Positions 44,978 through 51,851 of a stretch of 64,000 nt of DNA are shown piece after piece. The stretch's first letter is position 1, and every line of letters begins with the position of its first letter. The position numbers and the translations under genes were made by a program. Origin of the DNA: Synergistaceae bacterium (GTDB lineage: Bacteria > Synergistota > Synergistia > Synergistales > Aminobacteriaceae); contig JAHDLC010000038.1 of assembly GCA_018436595.1 (NCBI GenBank), positions 1 through 64,000 on the forward strand, written 5' to 3'. The notes below the pieces were generated by a model. That model saw only the letters and a list, made by a program, of their open reading frames with translations, was not told the DNA's origin and ran no database searches.

Positions 44978-45328
44978 ATGTTCGAAATGAAAATTGCGGT
45001 CGAGTCCTGGGGGCGGGATGTCTCACTCACAGGGCGCCTGGACGCAGGATCAGCGCCCGATTTTGAAAAGGAAGCCATAGCTGCTGTCGATGCGGCCGGG
45101 GAGAGTGTCCACTTTGTCCTCGACTTCACGAATCTCGAATATATCAGCAGTGCGGGTCTGCGCTCCATTCTCGTCCTTGCGAAGCGCCTTGCTCCTTCCG
45201 GCGGCAAGGTGGTTCTCTGCGGCATGTCCGGTGTCGTTGAAGAAGTCATCGGTGTCTCAGGCTTCGACAGCTTTCTTCCCGTGGCCGGTAGCCGCGGGGA
45301 TGCCCTCCGAATCGTCGGAGCGGTGTAG
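44978..45328 (+). CDS. STAS-domain anti-sigma-factor antagonist (RsbV/SpoIIAA-like)
   Basis: About 116 aa. The signature FTNLEYISSAGLRSIL includes the phosphorylatable Ser of the SSAG loop. In partner switching the unphosphorylated STAS protein binds the kinase/anti-sigma protein and frees a sigma factor or other target. GGGGGAA precedes the ATG. It is followed by its likely kinase after 14 bases. Confidence 0.9.
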   Translation: MFEMKIAVESWGRDVSLTGRLDAGSAPDFEKEAIAAVDAAGESVHFVLDFTNLEYISSAGLRSILVLAKRLAPSGGKVVLCGMSGVVEEVIGVSGFDSFLPVAGSRGDALRIVGAV

Positions 45329-45342
45329 AGGGGGAGATGTGA

Positions 45343-45771
45343 ATGGAATCCACTGTAAGAGAACGGACTTTTCCAGCCTCTCTTGATTGCCTGGGCGGCT
45401 TCCGGGCCTTCATCCTGGAGGAAAACGGAGCAGAGGAGCGTCTTCCCCCGAAGCGCGTTGCGCACCTGGATGTCGCGATTGAGGAGATCGTGGTGAACAT
45501 CTGTTCCTACGCCTACGAGACTCCTCCCGGAAAACTCACCATCAGGGTGGAAGAGTCTCCCGAGGCTTTCGCCGTCGAATTTCTGGACAACGGCGTGGCG
45601 TTCGATCCCCTCGAGGTGGACGAGCCGGATGTTACCCGTCCGCTTGAAGAGCGTGATGCCGGCGGCCTGGGCATCCTCCTGGTCCGGAGGATGATGGACG
45701 AGGTCCACTACTCCCGGAAGGGGACGCTGAACAGTCTCCGTATCGTGGTGAAGACGCCCCGGGAAAGGTAG
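45343..45771 (+). CDS. HATPase anti-sigma kinase (RsbW/SpoIIAB-like)
   Basis: About 142 aa, a single GHKL ATPase domain. RVAHLDVAIEEIVVNICSYAYE is the N box, VEFLDNGVAFDPLEV the G1 box and RDAGGLGILLVRRMMDEVHYSR the G2 box. It should phosphorylate the STAS protein and sequester a sigma factor. No sigma gene is adjacent, so the output target is elsewhere. Confidence 0.9.
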   Translation: MESTVRERTFPASLDCLGGFRAFILEENGAEERLPPKRVAHLDVAIEEIVVNICSYAYETPPGKLTIRVEESPEAFAVEFLDNGVAFDPLEVDEPDVTRPLEERDAGGLGILLVRRMMDEVHYSRKGTLNSLRIVVKTPRER

Positions 45772-45784
45772 GGAGGCGTCTCAG

Positions 45785-46801
45785 GTGTTCCCCGGCTCTT
45801 TGGCCGCCCGTCGCCTGCCGGCTTTCCTTCTTTTTGTCCTTCTCCTCCTCTTCTTCGCCGGAGGAGCGCAGGGGCAGCAAGCGGCTCCCCCCCTGACGAA
45901 GGCGACCCTGACCCTTCAGTGGTATCCCCAGACACAGTTCGCGGGGTATTACATGGCGCTGGAGAAGGGGTTTTATGCTGCCCGGGGCATCGACCTCGAA
46001 ATCCGGCGCGGAGGCTCCGACGTTGATGCCATTGGGGATCTCCGCACCGGAAGGACCGACTTCGCGACGCTCTTCCTCACTGCGGGCATCCGGTATCGAT
46101 CGAAGGATCTGCCCCTGGTGAACGTCGGGCAGATCGTCAACAGGGGCAATCTGCTTATCGTGGCGTACAAAAACCGCGGCATCCGCACGGTCAGGGATCT
46201 GAACGGGCGCAAGATGAGCCTGTGGGGAGACCATTTTTCAGGCGGATACAAGAAACTCTTCAGCGACAACGGAATCTGGCCGGTGATCTTCCCCCAGCTC
46301 ATATCGGTGGAGGTCTTCCTGCGCGGGGGAGTGGACGCCTGCTGCGCCATGAGCTACAACGAGTATATCCGCATTCTCCATGCCGGACGGCGCCCCGAGG
46401 ATCTCGTGGTGATCTCTCTCCGGGAGGAGGGGTACGACTTTCCGGAAGACGGTATTTACTGCATGGAAGAGACATTGCTCAGGAATCCGCGTCTTGCCCG
46501 GGATATGCGCGAGGCATCGCTGGAGGGGTGGCGCTACGCGGCCGAACATCCCGACGAGGCCGTCGACCTGATCCTCCGCAAGGCCGATGAGGCAGGGTAC
46601 ATCGTGAACCGTCTTCTGCTGCGCCGGATGCTCGACACGATCCTTCCGTCGATATTTCCGGAGGACTCCTCGGAGTGGACTCCCGGGGTGCTCTCCAGGG
46701 CAGACTATGAGCGCACCTTCGACATGATGGAGACTGTCTTCGTCGAGATGACGGAGCGGGTTCCCTATAGCGTTTTCTTTCCGGGGAGCGGCGAGCGATG
46801 A
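45785..46801 (+). CDS. periplasmic solute-binding protein (NMT1/THI5-like)
   Basis: About 338 aa. Signal peptide with basic start and hydrophobic core (PAFLLFVLLLLFFAGG), then the NMT1/THI5 fold: LTLQWYPQTQFAGYYMALEKGFYAARGIDLEIRRGG, a conserved CCAMSYNEY substrate-site segment. Relatives bind pyrimidine precursors, sulfonates or nitrate for ABC importers. No ABC partner is present. It overlaps the following sensor phosphatase by four bases, suggesting it delivers a ligand to that sensor. GTG 45785 has GGAGG eight bases upstream. Confidence 0.85.
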   Translation: MFPGSLAARRLPAFLLFVLLLLFFAGGAQGQQAAPPLTKATLTLQWYPQTQFAGYYMALEKGFYAARGIDLEIRRGGSDVDAIGDLRTGRTDFATLFLTAGIRYRSKDLPLVNVGQIVNRGNLLIVAYKNRGIRTVRDLNGRKMSLWGDHFSGGYKKLFSDNGIWPVIFPQLISVEVFLRGGVDACCAMSYNEYIRILHAGRRPEDLVVISLREEGYDFPEDGIYCMEETLLRNPRLARDMREASLEGWRYAAEHPDEAVDLILRKADEAGYIVNRLLLRRMLDTILPSIFPEDSSEWTPGVLSRADYERTFDMMETVFVEMTERVPYSVFFPGSGER

Positions 46802-48774
46802 AGGAGCATCTTTTTCCCCTCTTTCCCGACGGCCGCAGGGGAGTCTCCATCGCGGCCAAGCTTTCCCTGATGATCATCGCGGGCGTCGGCGCCATCTTTC
46901 TCGCGATCGTCTTCTACGGCTACTCGACATCGAGGGCGGTCCTGGAGGAGGAGTTCAGCGCACGGATGGAGAACCTCGGCAACGCCGCTGAGAGCAAGTT
47001 TCGCCAGATCCCTCGCGTGGCCGAGGCGGTGACGCGGGATCTCGTCTCCGTGCTGACCTTTTTCAATCCTCCTCCCGGGAAGATTCCCGAAATGATGAAG
47101 GTGCTTCTGGAGTCTCATCCCGAGGTCTCCGGACTCTCGATAGGTTTCTCGAAGCAGGCGGGGGATCCGCTGCTGCGGAACTTCTGCCCTATCGTCTTCC
47201 GGAGAGGGGGGGCGATTCTCTACCAGGATCTCGCGCAGGAACTCGACTGGACGGTGCAGGACTGGTACCAGCTCCCCCTCCAGATGGGAAAGCCTCTCTG
47301 GACGGAGCCCTTCTTCGGCGACGACGGGTCCGGAGCGATGATGGTCAACTACTCCGTTCCGGTCTACGATTCGTCATGGCGCTACCTGGCCTCGGTCGGC
47401 GCTTCGCTGGAACTGAACTGGCTGGCCGATATCATCTCGGCGATGGAGGTGGGCGGCCGCGGCTACGTCTTCCTGGTGACCTCGAACGGCGCTTTCGTAT
47501 CCCACCCGCGGCGGGAACTGCTGATGCGGGAGACCCTCTTTACCGTAGCCGAGATGGAGAACCGCCCCGACCTGATACCCCTGGGGCACAGCATGATAGG
47601 CGGGGAGACCGGCGTGCACTCCCTTTACGACCCCCTCCGCGGAAGGCTGCTGGTTTTCTTCCGCCCCGTGGGGGACATGGGGTGGTCCCTCGGCATCGTC
47701 TTTCCCGAGGAAGAGGTGCTGGACGACATCATCCTCCTGCGCCGGGTGCAGACGTTCCTCGGCCTGGGCGGAACGTTTGCCCTGCTCCTCATGGTCTTTT
47801 TCATCTCCGGAAGGATCAGCGGACCGATACGCAGGCTCAAGGACGCCACGCAGCGACTCTCCTCGGGCGACCTGAACGCTCCCCTCCCGCCGATCTCGGG
47901 GCGTGACGAGGTTGCGCTCCTGACCGTCTCCTTCGCCTCCATGAGGGAGAACCTCCTTCTCTATGTGGAGCGCCTGAAGAACGAGACGGCGGCCAGGGAA
48001 CGCATTGCCAGCGAACTGGACATTGCCCGGTCGATCCAGATGAGCCTCGTTCCCCGAACCTTCCCGCCGTTTCCGAAGGACGGGCGAATAGACCTCTTTG
48101 CCCGTCTTGAGCCGGCCCGCGAGGTGGGAGGAGATTTCTACGACTTCTTCCGGACGGACGAAGATCACCTGATGCTCGTTGTGGGCGACGTCTCCGGCAA
48201 GGGGATACCCGCAGCGCTCTTCATGGCGGTGACGCGAAGCTTCGTCAAAGCCATCGCAGCGGCTTCCGGAGGGTGCCCCTCGCCTGCCGAACTGATGGCA
48301 GCGGTCAATGACCAGATCGTCGAGGGGAACGAAGCCTGCATGTTCGTCACCCTTTCGTTCGTCCTTGTGGATCTCCGGGACGGATCGTTCCGGTACGCCG
48401 GCGGAGGACACCCGTTTCCGAGGCTTTTCGGAAGCGAAGGCGCCGCTTCGCTTCCTCCCGTAAAAGGACCTTTGGTGGGGGCTATGGGGGGAATGTTCTT
48501 CGAAGAAGGCTCGGGAAAGCTGAAGGAGGGTGAGGGACTCTTCCTCTTCACCGACGGGGTGACCGAAGCCTTCGATGCGGACGAAGCCCTGCTGAGTGAA
48601 GACGTTATGGACCGCTGGCTCTCGGAGATGCGCTCCCTTGGAAGCGAGGCGCTTGTCAGCGAGATGCGCCGGAGGATCTCCGGCTTCGCAGGTGAGGCGG
48701 AGCAGTCGGACGACATCACGCTGCTCTGCTTCCGCTATAGGGGATCGGAAACCCGAACGCCCCAGGCGGATTGA
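46798..48774 (+). CDS. dCache-HAMP-SpoIIE (PP2C) sensor phosphatase
   Basis: About 658 aa. TM1 near residues 20-40, a periplasmic dCache-type sensor region to about 310, TM2 near 320-340 (LGGTFALLLMVFFISG), HAMP, then a linker coiled coil and a PP2C-type SpoIIE domain with EVGGDFYDFF, VVGDVSGKGIPAALFMA and LFTDGVTEAFD. RsbU/SpoIIE-like role: dephosphorylate the STAS protein encoded upstream when the periplasmic signal is present, thereby releasing the anti-sigma target. Confidence 0.92.
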   Translation: MKEHLFPLFPDGRRGVSIAAKLSLMIIAGVGAIFLAIVFYGYSTSRAVLEEEFSARMENLGNAAESKFRQIPRVAEAVTRDLVSVLTFFNPPPGKIPEMMKVLLESHPEVSGLSIGFSKQAGDPLLRNFCPIVFRRGGAILYQDLAQELDWTVQDWYQLPLQMGKPLWTEPFFGDDGSGAMMVNYSVPVYDSSWRYLASVGASLELNWLADIISAMEVGGRGYVFLVTSNGAFVSHPRRELLMRETLFTVAEMENRPDLIPLGHSMIGGETGVHSLYDPLRGRLLVFFRPVGDMGWSLGIVFPEEEVLDDIILLRRVQTFLGLGGTFALLLMVFFISGRISGPIRRLKDATQRLSSGDLNAPLPPISGRDEVALLTVSFASMRENLLLYVERLKNETAARERIASELDIARSIQMSLVPRTFPPFPKDGRIDLFARLEPAREVGGDFYDFFRTDEDHLMLVVGDVSGKGIPAALFMAVTRSFVKAIAAASGGCPSPAELMAAVNDQIVEGNEACMFVTLSFVLVDLRDGSFRYAGGGHPFPRLFGSEGAASLPPVKGPLVGAMGGMFFEEGSGKLKEGEGLFLFTDGVTEAFDADEALLSEDVMDRWLSEMRSLGSEALVSEMRRRISGFAGEAEQSDDITLLCFRYRGSETRTPQAD

Positions 48775-48832
48775 GAGCGTTCGGATGTTGATATGACGGA
48801 GCATAGTATATCCTCATGAAGGAGTGGTCTTT

Positions 48833-49654
48833 TTGAACGAAGTGTTTTCAATGTGGAAGAATATGAAGATGGTTGTTCTTGCGGTGCTCTGCGCAGCTCT
48901 GTACGCGGCTCTGCTGATCCCTTTCAAGGGCTTTGTGCTGATTCAGGGTATCACGGAGTTTCGTCCTGCGAGTGCCCTTCCCGTAACGATGGGGCTGTTA
49001 TTTGGTCCCGCAGGGGCCTGGGGGGCGGCTATAGGGAATCTCGTGGGTGACTTTTTCGGCTCGCTGAGTGCTGGCAGTCTCTTCGGTTTCGTGGGGAACT
49101 TCATGTTCGCCTATGTGCCGTACAAGCTCTGGATCAACCTGGGGCTGGTCCCGAAGAACGACAGGGAACCCGACCTGAAGTCGAAGCGGAAGATCGCCGC
49201 GTACGTGACCGTCGCTGTTCTGGGCTCGCTCGCATGCGCCCTGGTGATCGCGTGGGGGCTCGATGTGCTGGGAATGGTCCCCTTCGCTGCCCTCGGCAGC
49301 ATCATCTCGCTCAACAATTCGATTCCTGCGGCCGTTCTGGGCATTCCCATACTGATCTTCCTCTACCCGGTGATCAAGAGGTGGAATCTTCTCTGGACCG
49401 ATGTTATGAATGAAGAGGATATTCCGGTGGCAGGCGGTTTGTCCAGAATCGGTGGCATCCTCATGACGGTCAGTATTCTCGTCGGCATAATCGGTGGTTT
49501 CATAAGGGCTTCAAATGCGGGACAGGCGTTCTTGTACAGGGGACTCGGCGCCGTCGGCGAAGTCGGGTCATTCGGTGTGTTTCTGGTTGCCGGAATGGGC
49601 GTTGCGGGGCTGGTTCTTTCGGGCTTTCTTCAGTCCATGCCGGGGAAAAAGTAG
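48833..49654 (+). CDS. ECF-transporter S-component-like membrane protein
   Basis: About 273 aa with five to six N-terminal membrane helices resembling ECF S components (AALYAALLIPFKGFVLIQG, RPASALPVTMGLLFGPAGAWGAAIG) and a C-terminal extension with two more spans. Substrate unknown; it is larger than ThiT-type subunits. TTG 48833 has AAGGAG eight bases upstream; the annotated frame could open at GTG 48824, which lies in that ribosome site. Confidence 0.65.
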   Translation: MNEVFSMWKNMKMVVLAVLCAALYAALLIPFKGFVLIQGITEFRPASALPVTMGLLFGPAGAWGAAIGNLVGDFFGSLSAGSLFGFVGNFMFAYVPYKLWINLGLVPKNDREPDLKSKRKIAAYVTVAVLGSLACALVIAWGLDVLGMVPFAALGSIISLNNSIPAAVLGIPILIFLYPVIKRWNLLWTDVMNEEDIPVAGGLSRIGGILMTVSILVGIIGGFIRASNAGQAFLYRGLGAVGEVGSFGVFLVAGMGVAGLVLSGFLQSMPGKK

Positions 49655-49695
49655 ATTCTTTATTCGTCTGCTGCGGAAACGGCGCATGCCATAGG

Positions 49696-49734
49696 GGAGC
49701 GGTTACTTCCCGCTGTGCTGGAAGTAACCGCTCC
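49696..49734. terminator. perfect 15-bp hairpin between convergent genes
   Basis: GGAGCGGTTACTTCC (49696-49710) and its exact complement (49720-49734) with a nine-base loop, between the convergent ECF-like and MerR genes. No T-run on either side. Confidence 0.65.
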
Positions 49735-49753
49735 GTTGAGAAATATGCCCCGT

Positions 49754-50545
49754 TCAGGCCGTGGGAAGAGGTGTTCCCTCCAGGGTGACGGCGATCTCCA
49801 CCCTTCCGTGGGGGTGATCTTCCTCCCCGCTTGGAAAGTACCGTTCGAGCACGCGCCCGTTTGTTCTTAATTCGTTTTGTTTCACCCACGCTAGAAGCTG
49901 CTCCAGAGTGGCCGGAACCGTCTCGTACGCTCCTCTGTGGAGCGAGACGGCAAGCACGCATTCCGGCATAATCTCCCCGCAGGGCTCCTCCGCCGGAATG
50001 CAGATCGTCGATCTGGCCGGTCCCTCGTGCAGATCGTAGAGGCAGAAAAGAGGCGCGTTCGCGCCGTCTTCTCCGAAGAGGCGTTTAGCTTCGGTACGCG
50101 CGATCTCGCGAAGCCGCAGTCTTTCGCCGGCCAGAGGGGCGGAGAGAACGCGCACCGGGGCGAAACGGGCCAGCACACACTCCTCCGGCCCCCGGTGCTT
50201 TTCGAGGTGCTCCAGCTCCTCCAGCGCCATCTTCATTGCCGCTATCTTCCGGGTGATCGACTCGCGCTGGGCAGCAACGCACTCTCCCCACTGCGCCGTC
50301 TCAAGTCCATTGAGAATCACGGCAATGTCGTCGAGTGAAAAGTCGGCCTGCCGCAACCGTCGCAGCAGCTTTGCTTCGATGAGCTGCGACGGCAGATAGT
50401 ACCGATACCCCGTTGCATTGTCGGTGAACGCGGGAACAAGGATATTCCGTTCCGCATAAAAACGAAGCATCCGGCTCGATAGGCCGCTCAGCTTCGCGAA
50501 CTGCCCTATGAGCAGTACGGACGGAAACGCTTCTCTCGTCTTCAT
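49754..50545 (-). CDS. MerR-family regulator with GyrI-like effector domain
   Basis: About 263 aa. The N-terminal MerR helix-turn-helix is LLIGQFAKLSGLSSRMLRFYAERNILVPAFTD with the wing ATGYRYY, then a dimerising coiled coil (residues 75-120). The C-terminal 140 residues resemble the BmrR/GyrI drug-binding domain (CVLAVSLHRGAYETVPATLEQLLAWVK). These regulators detect hydrophobic or cationic small molecules and untwist promoters with 19-bp spacers. Two such promoters lie nearby, so it probably controls its own operon and the Nif11-type precursor genes. Start ATG overlaps the upstream stop (ATGA). Confidence 0.9.
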   Translation of the reverse strand: MKTREAFPSVLLIGQFAKLSGLSSRMLRFYAERNILVPAFTDNATGYRYYLPSQLIEAKLLRRLRQADFSLDDIAVILNGLETAQWGECVAAQRESITRKIAAMKMALEELEHLEKHRGPEECVLARFAPVRVLSAPLAGERLRLREIARTEAKRLFGEDGANAPLFCLYDLHEGPARSTICIPAEEPCGEIMPECVLAVSLHRGAYETVPATLEQLLAWVKQNELRTNGRVLERYFPSGEEDHPHGRVEIAVTLEGTPLPTA

Positions 50546-50814
50546 GGGATGCTTCTCGGTTCCTGGCCTGCCGCGCTCAGCAGATCGACATCGTCATCGG
50601 AAAGTTCATCGTTCTTTCTTCGTCCCTCTTCTCCGGCCATGGCGAGCAGCTGCTCGCGGAGGTCGGCTAACTCGATGTTCCGCAGAAGGAGCATATCCTC
50701 CTCCTTTTTCAGGGAGGCCAGAACAGCGCTGACATCTCCGTCCCGCAAGGCGCTGCGGACTCGTTCCGGGTCCAGTCCGAACGAACGCAGCGACCGGCCG
50801 AACTCATCCATCAT
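50542..50814 (-). CDS. small protein with leader-like C-terminus, coupled to the MerR gene
   Basis: About 90 aa, no family recognised. Highly charged helical body (DPERVRSALRDGDVSAVLAS, ELADLREQLLAMAGEEG), then DELSDDDVDLLSAAGQEPRS, which resembles the acidic tail and Gly-containing cut site of RiPP leaders but with AG for GG. Starts at ATG 50814 after AGGGGGG; the in-frame ATG 50865 lies upstream of the predicted transcription start and is rejected. Four-base overlap with merR. It may be a cofactor for the regulator, an immunity protein or a precursor. Confidence 0.6.
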   Translation of the reverse strand: MMDEFGRSLRSFGLDPERVRSALRDGDVSAVLASLKKEEDMLLLRNIELADLREQLLAMAGEEGRRKNDELSDDDVDLLSAAGQEPRSIP

Positions 50815-50850
50815 TTTCCCCCCTTTGGATACCCGATTGAAAACGGCGTC

Positions 50851-50881
50851 ATCGTACACCTTCACACGATGTGAGAGTCAA
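50851..50881 (-). promoter_or_regulatory. MerR-type autoregulatory promoter, 19-bp spacer
   Basis: On the minus strand TTGACT (50881-50876) and TACGAT (50856-50851) are separated by exactly 19 bases. The spacer holds the dyad CTCACA/TGTGAA around TCG. The long spacer with an internal dyad is the hallmark of MerR targets; the core matches that of the promoter at 51002. Confidence 0.72.
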
Positions 50882-51001
50882 TCCTCCCGGATTTCTTCGA
50901 TGATCCGCCGACATCGGATGGGTGCCGTCAAAGTACACAAAGTATGCCATGAAGCTTTTTCTCCTTCAAGCAATCCAGGAACAAATTTTTAAATTTCGCA
51001 C

Positions 51002-51032
51002 TTGACATTGACACGATGTCAATGTCTATACT
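51002..51032 (+). promoter_or_regulatory. MerR-type promoter of the Nif11 precursor genes, 19-bp spacer
   Basis: TTGACA (51002-51007) and TATACT (51027-51032) with a 19-base spacer. A perfect dyad, GACATTGACA (51004-51013) and TGTCAATGTC (51017-51026) around CGA, fills the spacer and ends at the -10, as at merT or bmr promoters. Should be silent until the regulator twists it. Confidence 0.82.
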
Positions 51033-51073
51033 GTCCCAGAAGGGATTTTTTCGTTTTTGTATATCTTGGAGGA

Positions 51074-51349
51074 TTGAACATTTCTGCGGAATCTGCGGCA
51101 GCGTTCTACGGGCTTCTGGAAAAAAATCGGCACGACTTCACGCTGGAGGAGATGCAGAAAGTGATCTTCGGGAAGAATCCGGAGATGACCGACGAGGAAC
51201 TTGAGGCTGCCGCAGAAATTGCAGGTGTGTATATAACCTCTTCCGAAAAGGGAGAGCGTATAAAAGGAGGTCGTATTATATGTCGATGGAATCTGCAGCG
51301 GCGTTCTATGAGCGTCTCCAGAGTGACGCGACGCTTCAGGAAAACCTGA
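51074..51349 (+). pseudogene. decayed Nif11-type precursor paralogue
   Basis: The frame carries SAESAAAFYGLLEKN directly joined to HDFTLEEMQKVIFGKNPEMT. Compared with the intact gene at 51280 about 26 residues are missing between the two halves and the GG site is lost (EELEAAAEIAGVY). The codon aligned with the intact ATG reads ATT, while GGAGG upstream is kept; TTG 51074 is one base from that site and a poor substitute. The frame runs into the next gene out of phase. Confidence 0.65.
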
Positions 51350-51588
51350 AGGCGGCGGGGAACAGGGATCAGGTGGAAGCGTACGTGAAGGGGGAACTTG
51401 GTTATGACTTCACGAAGGAAGAGATGCAGAAGGTGGTTTTCGAACGGAATCCGGAGATGACCGACGAAGAGCTGGAGGCTGTCATCGGAGGAGCAAGCAA
51501 CGATATGATGTGGGGGATTACCATCGGCGTCGGCATCGGCGGTGGGCTGGGGATTATCGCCCTTGCGATCGCCGCTGCGGGTGCGTAG
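51280..51588 (+). CDS. Nif11-type RiPP precursor with Gly-rich hydrophobic core
   Basis: 102 aa. Leader residues 1-71 match the Nif11 domain (ESAAAFYERLQSDATLQENL, then YDFTKEEMQKV) and end MTDEELEAVIGG, a double-glycine export site at 70-71. The predicted core, 31 residues, begins ASNDMMWGITIGVGIGGG and ends in a hydrophobic, Ala-rich tail with GxxxG spacing and no Cys, suggesting a membrane-active peptide. AAAAGGAGG lies nine bases before ATG 51280. MerR-type promoter upstream; no modifying enzyme is immediately beside it, though the radical-SAM genes are 2.4 kb away. Confidence 0.88.
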   Translation: MSMESAAAFYERLQSDATLQENLKAAGNRDQVEAYVKGELGYDFTKEEMQKVVFERNPEMTDEELEAVIGGASNDMMWGITIGVGIGGGLGIIALAIAAAGA

Positions 51589-51641
51589 CGAAAAAAGAGA
51601 GAGAGGAAATCTTCAGGAACTGTCCGTTCCGTCGGGAAGAG

Positions 51642-51851
51642 ATGGAATTGTGGGAGATGACCGACGCTGAGCAGGAAGCTGCCGCAGGTGGAGGCCGGTT
51701 GTTCGAATTCATAGGACTGGTCTTCTTCGGCCTCCATGGGGTCGGGTACTACTCCCCGCGCCGGACCCACCGCCCCATCACCCTGTCGGCTTCGGCGAGG
51801 ACGAGCCACAGTTCCTGGATTGCGTTTATCAGCTCCGTCCTGCTTTTCTGA
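51642..51851 (+). pseudogene. second precursor remnant with double-glycine motif
   Basis: A plus frame 54 bases after the Nif11 stop reads MELWEMTDAEQEAAAGGGRL then FEFIGLVFFGLHGVGYYSP. The stretch before GGG mirrors the tail of the intact leader (MTDEELEAVIGG) and a hydrophobic core-like part follows, but the Nif11 body is missing and the frame continues antisense into the TolC-like gene. In the same frame, coding-like residues (EREEIFRNCPFRREEM) precede the ATG. Likely a truncated third copy. Confidence 0.4.

Noticed and set aside
45785-46801. solute-binding protein as part of a thiamine-precursor ABC importer
   Set aside because: No ATPase or permease gene is adjacent, and the overlap with the sensor phosphatase supports a signalling role instead; importer function elsewhere cannot be fully excluded.
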